Virus record (IMG/VR): IMGVR_UViG_3300030061_000272
Location: 1 to 41,013 of that record
Source: a virus
Reading direction: 5' to 3' (one strand)
DNA: 41,013 nucleotides
Within the stretch, counting starts at the first letter, position 1, and each line of letters starts with the position of its first letter. The notes below the pieces were generated by a model. The model worked only from the letters and a program-made list of their open reading frames with translations. It was not told where the DNA came from and searched no databases. Made by a program: the position numbers and the translations under genes. Below are positions 32,386-38,791 of this stretch, in pieces.

Positions 32386-32826
32386 TATAGACTATCGCCC
32401 TCATGAGTTAATAGCGATAGCCTATATTTCTAACAACTAATTTATACTTGCTTCGGTTATGTAACTTGACTTGGTTCGCATACTTGTGTACTGCCTTTTA
32501 TAACCTCATCCCTTTTAATTTTTCTGCTTAGTATAAACAAGTGAGCAGTTTTTACCATGCTGTTGCATTTGTCATACTCAGGACATTCCAGTCGTAGTTT
32601 TTAGGACTTCCACCTAGACTTACTCAGGTCTTGTAAGAAAGCATGGCTAGTTCATTAATCGCAAACTTCACTAGCTACCCTCGTAATGGCGATTGGGTAA
32701 TCATGCTTAATAAGGGAGCAGTTTATTAAGTCATGCTCAGGACTCGGAGATTATCTTTATAGGCTATTAAACCATGTATCGAAAGTTAAGTCAAGCCAAT
32801 TATGTGAATTATTAAGGCTGATAATC
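32386..32826 (-). ncRNA. Candidate large structured RNA with kissing-loop pseudoknot
   Basis: No gene is seen from 32355 to 32756. Read on the - strand, pairings found by hand are: GATTATC/GATAATC (32820-32826 with 32749-32755); a 12-bp hairpin with one bulge (32723-32735 with 32702-32713); TACCC/GGGTA (32695-32699 with 32676-32680); GCTAGT/ACTAGC (32670-32675 with 32646-32651); a loop-loop contact AATCGC/GCGATT (32689-32694 with 32657-32662); CCATGC/GCATGG (32641-32646 with 32555-32560); CTGCT/AGCAG (32544-32548 with 32524-32528); GGTTAT/ATAACC (32500-32505 with 32455-32460); and a 13-bp hairpin (32414-32426 with 32386-32398). The last contains one G-U pair that would be A-C on the other strand, so the - strand is the likely RNA. 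A near-consensus promoter lies just upstream. Ends are approximate; it could also be a long leader for the gene at 32127-32354. Confidence 0.6.
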
Positions 32827-32912
32827 ACTTGTACTTGCCATAATAATATACTTGTGTTAATTATAACACCAATTGCACCCAATGTCATAAGTATTTTATA
32901 GAGTGCTTTCAT
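32757..32912 (-). CDS. 51-residue small membrane protein (short ORF)
   Basis: A short ORF with AAGGA nine bases before the ATG at 32912, which overlaps the stop of the 38-residue ORF (ATGA). Product: a hydrophobic segment (ILMTLGAIGVIINTSILLW, residues 7-25) and a C-terminal part with aromatic residues (HNWLDLTFDTWFNSL). The 3' part overlaps the 5' side of the predicted structured RNA and an internal promoter at 32860-32888, so either both uses are real or one is chance. Function unknown; toxin-, holin- or exclusion-like roles are possible for such proteins. Confidence 0.5.
   Translation of the reverse strand: MKALYKILMTLGAIGVIINTSILLWQVQVIISLNNSHNWLDLTFDTWFNSL
32860..32888 (-). promoter_or_regulatory. 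Promoter upstream of the structured RNA
   Basis: On the - strand: ATGACA (32883-32888), 17-base spacer, TATAAT (32860-32865). The -10 box is perfect and the -35 box differs at one base. Transcription would begin near 32853, about 27 bases before the first predicted stem of the RNA. It lies inside the 51-residue ORF. Confidence 0.7.
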
Positions 32913-33025
32913 TCTTGTAATTCCTTGTCTATTTTGTCATTGACTTCTTTTGCATAGTCCTGAGTTACTACAACACAGCACAGGCCTATAATAACCAGTA
33001 AGGCAATAAATATATCTAATAACAT
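32909..33025 (-). CDS. 38-residue small membrane protein (short ORF)
   Basis: A short ORF whose ATG overlaps the upstream stop (TAATG at 33025) with a G-rich run six to ten bases before it, and whose TGA overlaps the next ATG (ATGA). Product: one membrane span (LLDIFIALLVIIGLCCVVV, residues 2-20) and a charged tail (QDYAKEVNDKIDKELQE). Coupling at both ends supports expression. Unknown function. Confidence 0.58.
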   Translation of the reverse strand: MLLDIFIALLVIIGLCCVVVTQDYAKEVNDKIDKELQE

Positions 33026-33219
33026 TATTTACCCCCTGATTTAGCTAATGTACTACTTTTAATCCAACCCAAAGGAATGTTATAATTATCTCTAACTATT
33101 GCCATTGCTTCATAGTCGTTTTTAGCATTAATAAATTTAATTGATATGCCTAAGTTTTCGCTCAGGTTATCAAGTTCTTGATAGTGTACTATCTTATATG
33201 TATTAAGTATCTTTTCCAT
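33025..33219 (-). CDS. Small early protein, unknown
   Basis: A 64-residue protein (ILNTYKIVHYQELDNLSENL, AKNDYEAMAIVRDNYNIPLG), mixed alpha/beta in look. RBS AAAAGGAG before the ATG. It follows the GP88-like gene by 5 bases and is coupled to the small membrane ORF after it. No domain recognised. Confidence 0.68.
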   Translation of the reverse strand: MEKILNTYKIVHYQELDNLSENLGISIKFINAKNDYEAMAIVRDNYNIPLGWIKSSTLAKSGGK

Positions 33220-33224
33220 TTGTT

Positions 33225-33839
33225 TTATCTCCTTTTTACCTTTTCGATTATAACTGTGCTTTCATTATGTCTATAACATGCCATACAATCAACACATTTT
33301 TGGCCAGTGCAATGTACTTGGCCTTCTTTAACGCTGTCATTATATGAAGCATTAAAAACCTTGTGAAAGCCTTTAGGGGGCTTTTCTATTATTCTATTGG
33401 TTTTTGGGTTAGAATAAATAAATATAATGTTTTTGGGTGCTTCTTGGCCTTCTAAGAATTGTTTTACTAAGTTACTTCTCTTAGTCCATAAAGCGAAATG
33501 AGTATCAGGGTTCAATTTAGCTATGTTAATAAAATTAATTAAATGCTCGTAGTTGATTAACTCTCCATGTGCATGGAATCGGAAAGTGTGAGCGTTAATT
33601 GAGGGTAAATTATCAAGGGGTATTATACTCTCTAAAGCCTTTGAATTCTTCTCCCATGAGGGGGCGCAATTCTTCCTTGAACCTTCTAACATTGAAGCAC
33701 TATAACAAACCTTGCAAATAGTTTCTGTACTTCGCATTTTTGTGCAATATTCATTTGTCAAGGTGTTTGTATTGAGGGCGGGTATTCCTTTTAATTTACC
33801 TGTCATTTTTGATTCTGTGAGCCTGTTTAAGTATTCCAT
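33225..33839 (-). CDS. GP88-like Cys-rich protein
   Basis: A 204-residue protein with two Cys clusters: C32, C42, C45, C58 (YCTKMRSTETICKVCYS) and a C-terminal set (HCTGQKCVDCMACYR). Between them lie HTFRFHAHGELINYEHL, HFALWTKRSNLV and NIIFIYSNPKTN. This matches, from memory, the phage Gene 88 protein family (GP88), whose Cys suggest a metal or iron-sulphur site and whose barrel-like core has been compared with radical-SAM-type proteins. Biological role unknown. Its place among early genes suggests a host-directed or nucleotide-related function. Confidence 0.8.
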   Translation of the reverse strand: MEYLNRLTESKMTGKLKGIPALNTNTLTNEYCTKMRSTETICKVCYSASMLEGSRKNCAPSWEKNSKALESIIPLDNLPSINAHTFRFHAHGELINYEHLINFINIAKLNPDTHFALWTKRSNLVKQFLEGQEAPKNIIFIYSNPKTNRIIEKPPKGFHKVFNASYNDSVKEGQVHCTGQKCVDCMACYRHNESTVIIEKVKRR

Positions 33840-33869
33840 TCTTTATATCTCCATTTTATAATAAAGGGT

Positions 33870-33894
33870 AAAGGCTCTCATACTGAAAGCCCTT
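33870..33894 (-). terminator. Hairpin between first early gene and GP88 gene
   Basis: On the - strand: AAGGGCTTTC-AGTAT-GAGAGCCTTT, a 10-bp stem with two G-U pairs (33885-33894 with 33870-33879), then ACCCTTTATTAT. The U tract is weak, so partial termination or RNA processing is more likely than full stop. The two G-U pairs support the - strand as the RNA. Confidence 0.6.
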
Positions 33895-33899
33895 AGCTT

Positions 33900-34148
33900 T
33901 TACTCCTCGATTGCTTCTACTTGCTTTTGGGCTTCTCTCTCCCATGAAATATTAAAGCTTTGTATTGCTAGTTCTTCGTATAGCTTCTCAATCTGTTTTA
34001 CTTTGTCATTCATTTCGCTGAAATGCTCTCCATATTGTATGAGCTTATAGGCTTGACTGTCTTTGCTCCAACGCTTGACATATTCAGCTTGTGTAACTTG
34101 TATTTCTCCCTCGAAATAATCCTTGACTGTAATTGTTTTGTTTTTCAT
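33900..34148 (-). CDS. First early gene, unknown function
   Basis: An 82-residue protein (TITVKDYFEGEIQVTQAEYV, HFSEMNDKVKQIEKLYEELA) with a basic N-terminus and a helical C-terminal half. It is the first gene behind the strong early leftward promoter and so probably among the first expressed. GGAG lies twelve bases before the ATG. No domain recognised. Confidence 0.72.
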   Translation of the reverse strand: MKNKTITVKDYFEGEIQVTQAEYVKRWSKDSQAYKLIQYGEHFSEMNDKVKQIEKLYEELAIQSFNISWEREAQKQVEAIEE

Positions 34149-34178
34149 TTGTTTTATTCTCCATTTTGTTAAAAGATT

Positions 34179-34193
34179 GAATGATAATCATTC
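34179..34193. promoter_or_regulatory. Fur-box-like perfect palindrome in the early leader
   Basis: GAATGATAATCATTC is a perfect 7-1-7 palindrome. Its 13-base core AATGATAATCATT is identical to the core of the classical Fur box (GATAATGATAATCATTATC); the outer three bases on each side mostly differ. It lies about 30 bases after the start of early transcription, where a bound protein could block elongation. It may be a host regulator site or the site of an unknown phage protein. Confidence 0.5.
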
Positions 34194-34226
34194 GCATTTA
34201 GTACTTTTCTTTGTCTTTCAAGGGTT

Positions 34227-34254
34227 AATATACACAGATTAATTCATATGTCAA
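34227..34254 (-). promoter_or_regulatory. Strong early leftward promoter
   Basis: On the - strand: TTGACA (34249-34254, perfect -35), 16-base spacer, TATATT (34227-34232, one mismatch). Transcription would start near 34220, giving a leader of about 70 bases before the first early gene at 34148. Confidence 0.85.
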
Positions 34255-34552
34255 GGGATTTATGCATTAATTATAAAACTTTGTACACTTCATGTATTAA
34301 GAAAATGATGTATAAAAACTATGAAAACGACTCCGAATAAAAAACAAAAGGGGAGTTTATACCCTTCGAGAGTCTCCGAATAAAAACGAGGGGAGAAAAG
34401 CCCAGAAAGGCGAGGGGCGGGAACCCTTTCCACGAATTTACACACACACAGAATCCTACCTCCATCCAAAATTATTATTTTTTGAGTAATTCCCTGCACA
34501 CATACCCAGAATTCGGGCACAATGAATAAATACTTACACAAACTAAGAAATA
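34255..34552. other. Divergent control region without recognised genes
   Basis: About 300 bases without a supported gene. Most is AT-rich, but 34320-34440 stands out with purine/G-rich runs (GAGGGGAGAAAAGCCC, GGCGAGGGGCGGGAACCC) and a short CA repeat at 34440-34450. This contrast, between divergent operons, would suit a replication origin or protein-binding region; nothing proves it. Confidence 0.5.
34331..34386. repeat. Direct repeat pair CTCCGAATAAAAA
   Basis: The 13-mer CTCCGAATAAAAA occurs at 34331-34343 and 34374-34386, 43 bases apart (about four helical turns), each followed within ten bases by a G-rich run (AGGGGAG and GAGGGGAG). Two spaced copies between divergent promoters suggest a protein-binding site, possibly linked with replication or switching. 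Confidence 0.6.
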
Positions 34553-34563
34553 TATGGTATAAT
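34553..34563 (+). promoter_or_regulatory. Extended -10 promoter P1 for the terminase operon
   Basis: TATGGTATAAT gives a perfect -10 box (34558-34563) with the TGn extension. No good -35 box is present, as usual for extended -10 promoters. Transcripts would start near 34570 with a 140-base leader containing the shared element at 34614. Confidence 0.75.
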
Positions 34564-34613
34564 ATTGCTTATATTTTGAAGTTAAGCATACCTAGAACCA
34601 CACATATAAACAT

Positions 34614-34640
34614 ACATTGAACCCACTTCCACAACAATCC
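34614..34640 (+). promoter_or_regulatory. Shared leader element, terminase operon copy
   Basis: ACATTGAACCCACTTCCA then CAACAATCC; the first 14 bases are identical to the element at 31104-31130 and the rest differs by about four changes including one missing base. Located about 45 bases after the P1 start. Confidence 0.6.
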
Positions 34641-34690
34641 AAATTAAATGAATGACTTTGTATATATTCTAGGAATAGCATAAGCAATTT

Positions 34691-34701
34691 TATGGTATAA
34701 T
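34691..34701 (+). promoter_or_regulatory. Extended -10 promoter P2, next to the terminase start
   Basis: A second exact copy of TATGGTATAAT, 138 bases after the first. The -10 box ends at 34701, so transcription would start near 34708, only about two bases before the ATG at 34710. This implies a leaderless message for the small terminase. Confidence 0.75.
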
Positions 34702-34709
34702 ATAAGTAT

Positions 34710-35297
34710 ATGGCAAATAAAGGTGAAATCTCTATAGACTCAGAAGATGAGATTAGAGAAATAGAAAAAGAACTTGAAGAAGAACTACGTTATGCAGTTG
34801 CATCAGCTAAGGGTGTCGTACCAGCAGACGCTGTATTAAAGATAGAGCGCAAGCGAGGTCGACCTACTGGTGGTCTTAGTTCAGAATCTAAGAAAGCAGG
34901 TGGTAAAAAGTCTAGAATTAAGCGTGGACAAACGTATAAGCCTACAGATGACGATTATTCTAAGGTAGAAGAAATGGTTACTATAGGATTAGACCAGCAT
35001 ACTATAGCTAAAATTATGGGTATTAGTAATGCCACCCTTACAAAATATTATGCACACAATTTGACTGTAGGAAAAGAAAAACGTACCGCAAGGGTTGCCG
35101 GAGTTGCTTATGAAATGGCAGTTTCAGGAGAATCTCCTAGCATGACTACGTTTTGGTTAAAGACTCAGGCCGGATGGTCTCCAAAACACCACGTTGTTGT
35201 AGAAGATAGACAGTTTGACATACAATGGGCTAGTGATGAAGCGGATATTGCGGATGCAAATCAAATACTAAAGAATAAGGAAGGCAAGATACACTAG
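34710..35297 (+). CDS. terS: Terminase small subunit
   Basis: A 195-residue protein that recognises phage DNA for packaging. The N-terminus is acidic (DSEDEIREIEKELEEELRYA), followed by a basic linker with an AT-hook-like core (ERKRGRPTGG) and a helix-turn-helix (KVEEMVTIGLDQHTIAKIMG, ISNATLTKYYAHNL). The C-terminal part (ARVAGVAYEMAVSGESPSMT, FWLKTQAGWSPKHHV) is typical of small terminases. No Shine-Dalgarno is present before the ATG, which agrees with the leaderless P2 transcript. Large subunit follows at once. Confidence 0.85.
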   Translation: MANKGEISIDSEDEIREIEKELEEELRYAVASAKGVVPADAVLKIERKRGRPTGGLSSESKKAGGKKSRIKRGQTYKPTDDDYSKVEEMVTIGLDQHTIAKIMGISNATLTKYYAHNLTVGKEKRTARVAGVAYEMAVSGESPSMTTFWLKTQAGWSPKHHVVVEDRQFDIQWASDEADIADANQILKNKEGKIH

Positions 35298-35302
35298 TAT
35301 TT

Positions 35303-36592
35303 ATGCAAGAGGAGAGGAAATCTATTGTAATTCCCTATACACCTAGGGATTTACAGAAACACCTACATACTAATCTAGATAGATTTAATGTAGTTGTATG
35401 TCACAGAAGGTTTGGTAAGACTGTATTTGCTATAAACCAGCTAATCAAAAGTTCTGTAGAAGATATACAAGCTGGCAAGAGACAACCTAGATATGCGTAC
35501 ATAGCACCACTATTTAAGCAGGCTAAAACAGTTGCTTGGGATGAATTAAAAAGACTATGTAGCGTATTCCCTGAAGTTAAGTTTAATGAAGCGGAACTAA
35601 GGGCTGACTTCATGGGAGCTAGGATACAACTGTACGGAGCTGATAACTATGACACTCTCCGTGGAATTTATCTTGACGGTGTAGTATTAGATGAGTATGC
35701 CCAAATGAACCCTAAGATGTTCTCAGAGGTTATAAGGCCGGCACTCTCAGATAGAAAGGGGTATGCAATATTTATTGGTACACCTAAAGGAAAAAACGAA
35801 TTTTATGATTTATACCACTCTGCCCCAGAGAAGAAGGGATGGGCCAGATTCTTATACAAGGCGAGTGAAACAGGAATATTAGATGATGAAGAGCTCGAAC
35901 TTGCGAAACAGGATATGGCAGAGACTGAATTTGAACAAGAATACGAGTGTTCTTGGTCTGCTGCACTTAGAGGTGCGTATTATGCTAAAGAGATTGAAAC
36001 TGCTTATGAAGAAGACAGAGTGGGGAAAGTCCCTTATGACCCGGCTAAACAAGTAGTAACAAGCTGGGACCTCGGAGTAAGTGACGCAACTAGTATATGG
36101 TTCTGTCAGTTTGTAGGTAAAGCGGTACACGTTATAGATTATTTTGAAGGTTCAAACGAAGGATTGCCATACTATATAGATGTACTTAAACAAAAAGGCT
36201 ACCACTATGGTGCACACATAGCACCACACGATATAGTAGTTAGAGAATTTTCTACTGGTAAGTCACGAAGAGACCTAGCATTTGACCTAGGCATTGACTT
36301 TCAAGTAGCACCAAAGTTAAAGGTTATGGATGGTATAGACACTACCAGAACTTACCTAAATAAATGTTGGTTTGACGAAGAAAAGACTAGAAAGGGTTTA
36401 GAAGCATTACTACAATATAGAAGTAGTTATGATGATAAGAAGAAGATTTGGTCACAGAAACCAGTCCACGATTGGACTTCACACGCTAGTGATGCATTTC
36501 GCTACTTGTGTATAACAGATGTAGTGTTTACAGGTAATGATAGTGTCTGGGGAAGGGAACTCCCTGAGACAGATTTAAGTTGGATAGTATAA
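35303..36592 (+). CDS. terL: Terminase large subunit
   Basis: A 429-residue packaging motor. ATPase: Walker A CHRRFGKTVFA (residues 33-43), Walker B GVVLDEYAQM (D130, E131), coupling motif FIGTPKGKNEFYDLY. Nuclease: SWDLGVSDATSIWF with D256 and D261, and a last acidic site in THASDAFRYLCI near residue 405. The nuclease type resembles that of T7/T3-like or P22-like enzymes with unit cutting unknown. The ATG at 35303 has only a weak upstream RBS; a strong AGGAGAGG lies inside the coding start. Confidence 0.95.
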   Translation: MQEERKSIVIPYTPRDLQKHLHTNLDRFNVVVCHRRFGKTVFAINQLIKSSVEDIQAGKRQPRYAYIAPLFKQAKTVAWDELKRLCSVFPEVKFNEAELRADFMGARIQLYGADNYDTLRGIYLDGVVLDEYAQMNPKMFSEVIRPALSDRKGYAIFIGTPKGKNEFYDLYHSAPEKKGWARFLYKASETGILDDEELELAKQDMAETEFEQEYECSWSAALRGAYYAKEIETAYEEDRVGKVPYDPAKQVVTSWDLGVSDATSIWFCQFVGKAVHVIDYFEGSNEGLPYYIDVLKQKGYHYGAHIAPHDIVVREFSTGKSRRDLAFDLGIDFQVAPKLKVMDGIDTTRTYLNKCWFDEEKTRKGLEALLQYRSSYDDKKKIWSQKPVHDWTSHASDAFRYLCITDVVFTGNDSVWGRELPETDLSWIV

Positions 36593-36601
36593 GGAGAAGG
36601 T

Positions 36602-36739
36602 ATGAATCCAAAGTGGTTAGAAAATAAAATATTAGAAATATTGCAAGAGGTTCAAGACATCAAGCATATTATGAAAGCAGTTAGTATGTCGCAACCGCCA
36701 GAAAAATCGGCAAAAGAACCAGCAAACAAAGGTAAATAA
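36602..36739 (+). CDS. 45-residue protein between terminase and portal
   Basis: A short gene with a strong RBS (AAGGAGAAGGT) right before its ATG. The product begins MNPKWLENKILEILQEVQDI, an amphipathic helix, and ends in a Pro/Lys-rich tail (QPPEKSAKEPANKGK). It stops three bases before the portal start. Small helical proteins here are common in marine phages; function unknown. Confidence 0.75.
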   Translation: MNPKWLENKILEILQEVQDIKHIMKAVSMSQPPEKSAKEPANKGK

Positions 36740-36742
36740 TAT

Positions 36743-38791
36743 ATGGCAAAAATGACAAAACGTGAGCTCTCTGCTCACCTAGAGCAAGAAATTAATTCTG
36801 CACTAGGTTATAAAGACGGAAAGCTAACAGAGCAACGCTCTGATGCGCTAGACCGTTACTACGGTAAGCGTTATGGTAACGAGCAAGAAGGTCGCTCACA
36901 GATTGTCACAAGAGATGTAGCTGATGTAATCGAATGGATTATGCCAAGCCTTATGAAGATATTTACTTCGGGCGATAAGGTAGTACAGTTTGAGCCACAA
37001 GGACCAGAAGATGTGGAGATGGCAAAGCAGTCTACTGATTATGTTAATTATGTAATCATGAGACAGAACCCCGGATTTCATATTATATACCAGTGGTTCA
37101 AAGATGCCTTACTACAAAAAAATGGTATAGTCAAACACTATTGGGATGACAGCAGTGAGACATTAAGAGAAGAATATAAGAATCTTACTGAAGAAGAGTT
37201 TACTGCTCTCTTAATGGATGACAATGTCGAGGTAAAAGAACACACAGCTAATGGCGGTGAAGAGAACATGGATGAAATGGCTCTTGCACCTCAAGCTGTA
37301 ACGCATGATGTTGTTGTTAATAGAACATATGAGGATGGACAAGTTCGTATAGAAGTTGTACCACCAGAAGAATTTTTAATAAACAAGTATGCTAAAACAA
37401 TAGAAGATGCTCGTTTTGTAGGACACAGGGTAAAGAAAACTAAATCTGAGTTAATACAACAAGGATACCCTAAAAGTAAAATTGAGAATATATTTAGTAA
37501 TGACGAAGCTGACCACAAAGCTGAAAGACTTTCTAGATTCTCACACGAACAAGACAATGCACCTGAGGGTGACATTGATGATGGAATTTGGGTTACAGAA
37601 TGCTACATGCGTGTAGACTTTGACAATGATGGCATTGCTGAACTAAGAAAAGTAACGAAGGTTGGAGATGAACTTTTAGATAATGAGGCTGTGGATAGTG
37701 TTCCCTTCTCCTCCCTTACACCTATACCAATGCCTCATAAGTTTTACGGTCTGAGTATATACGACTTAATCTCTGACCTTCAACTAATTAAGACTACATT
37801 AATGCGTAACTTGTTAGATAATATGTACCTAACAAATAATGGGCGATATGAAGTAGTCGAAGGACAAGCTAATTTAGATGACCTAATGACTTCTAGACCG
37901 GGTGGTATTGTACGAGTGCGTACACCGGGTGCTGTTAACCCATTGGGAACACCACAACTAGATGCTAACTCATTCAACATGCTAGGATACTTAGATAGTA
38001 TTAGAGAAGAAAGAACAGGAGTTAGTAAACAATCAATGGGTTTATCTGAAGGTGCGTTAAAGTCACATCAAACTGCTACAGGTGTCGGTCAAGTCATGAC
38101 TGCTGCACAGCAGAAGATTGAATTAATAGCTAGAGTATTTGCTGAAACAGGAATGAAAGATTTAGCAAACTCTGTCTATATGCTAGTACAGAAATACGAA
38201 AAGCCTGAAAAACTAGTTAGACTAAATAACAAATGGACTACGCTATACCCACACGAGTGGAAAGAAAAATTAGATTGTGTAGCACAAGTAGGTCTAGGAT
38301 TTGGTAACAAAGATATGAACCTAATGCACTTAGGTAGATTGTCGCAGACAATACAAATGATTGCACAACACCCAGCAGCAGGTATGTTACTTAAACCAAA
38401 GCATGTATATAATTTAGTAGCCGAGCAAATAAAAGCTATGGGTATGAAAAATGTAGATGACTTTATACAAGACCCCGGTGAAGCAGATGTGCCACAACAA
38501 CAAGGCCCTAGTCCAGAAGAGCAAGCCAAGCAAATGGAATCACAGCTTAAGGCAGAAGAAATAAAAGTCAAACTACAAAAGATACAGCAAGAGTCTGCAC
38601 TAAGACAACAAGAAATGCAAATAGATGCTGAAATAGCACAGCAAAATCTTGAACTAAAAGCACAAGAAGCTAAAGTAGAAATGCAAATTAAAGCACAAGA
38701 GCTTGAAATTAAAAAAGCAGAATTAGCACTTAAACAACAAGAACTTATTTTAGAAAAAGAACAAGAGCGAGCTGTTAAAATAGGAGACTAA
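36743..38791 (+). CDS. Portal protein
   Basis: A 682-residue protein forming the twelve-part ring at the capsid vertex through which DNA enters and leaves. Typical parts: RSQIVTRDVADVIEWIMPSL, VNYVIMRQNPGFHIIYQWFK, VVPPEEFLINKYAKTIEDAR, FYGLSIYDLISDLQLIKTTL, LLDNMYLTNNGRYEV and LDSIREERTGVSKQSMG. The last 90 residues are a long Gln/Glu/Lys-rich coiled coil (EIKKAELALKQQELILEKEQ), likely the barrel extending into the head. Position between terminase and scaffold agrees. Confidence 0.93.
   Translation: MAKMTKRELSAHLEQEINSALGYKDGKLTEQRSDALDRYYGKRYGNEQEGRSQIVTRDVADVIEWIMPSLMKIFTSGDKVVQFEPQGPEDVEMAKQSTDYVNYVIMRQNPGFHIIYQWFKDALLQKNGIVKHYWDDSSETLREEYKNLTEEEFTALLMDDNVEVKEHTANGGEENMDEMALAPQAVTHDVVVNRTYEDGQVRIEVVPPEEFLINKYAKTIEDARFVGHRVKKTKSELIQQGYPKSKIENIFSNDEADHKAERLSRFSHEQDNAPEGDIDDGIWVTECYMRVDFDNDGIAELRKVTKVGDELLDNEAVDSVPFSSLTPIPMPHKFYGLSIYDLISDLQLIKTTLMRNLLDNMYLTNNGRYEVVEGQANLDDLMTSRPGGIVRVRTPGAVNPLGTPQLDANSFNMLGYLDSIREERTGVSKQSMGLSEGALKSHQTATGVGQVMTAAQQKIELIARVFAETGMKDLANSVYMLVQKYEKPEKLVRLNNKWTTLYPHEWKEKLDCVAQVGLGFGNKDMNLMHLGRLSQTIQMIAQHPAAGMLLKPKHVYNLVAEQIKAMGMKNVDDFIQDPGEADVPQQQGPSPEEQAKQMESQLKAEEIKVKLQKIQQESALRQQEMQIDAEIAQQNLELKAQEAKVEMQIKAQELEIKKAELALKQQELILEKEQERAVKIGD

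Noticed and set aside
32386-32826. Group I intron, tmRNA or RNase P RNA
   Set aside because: No interrupted reading frame flanks it, no P/Q/R/S intron core or tRNA-like end was seen, and the GTGGAAGTCC stretch only superficially resembles an RNase P motif.
34331-34386. CRISPR repeat
   Set aside because: Only two copies of a 13-mer and no repeat-spacer periodicity.
34290-34541. 83-codon - strand ORF in the control region
   Set aside because: No RBS, TTG start, Cys/Phe-rich composition unlike the other genes, and it covers the G-rich island with repeats and promoters, so it looks accidental.
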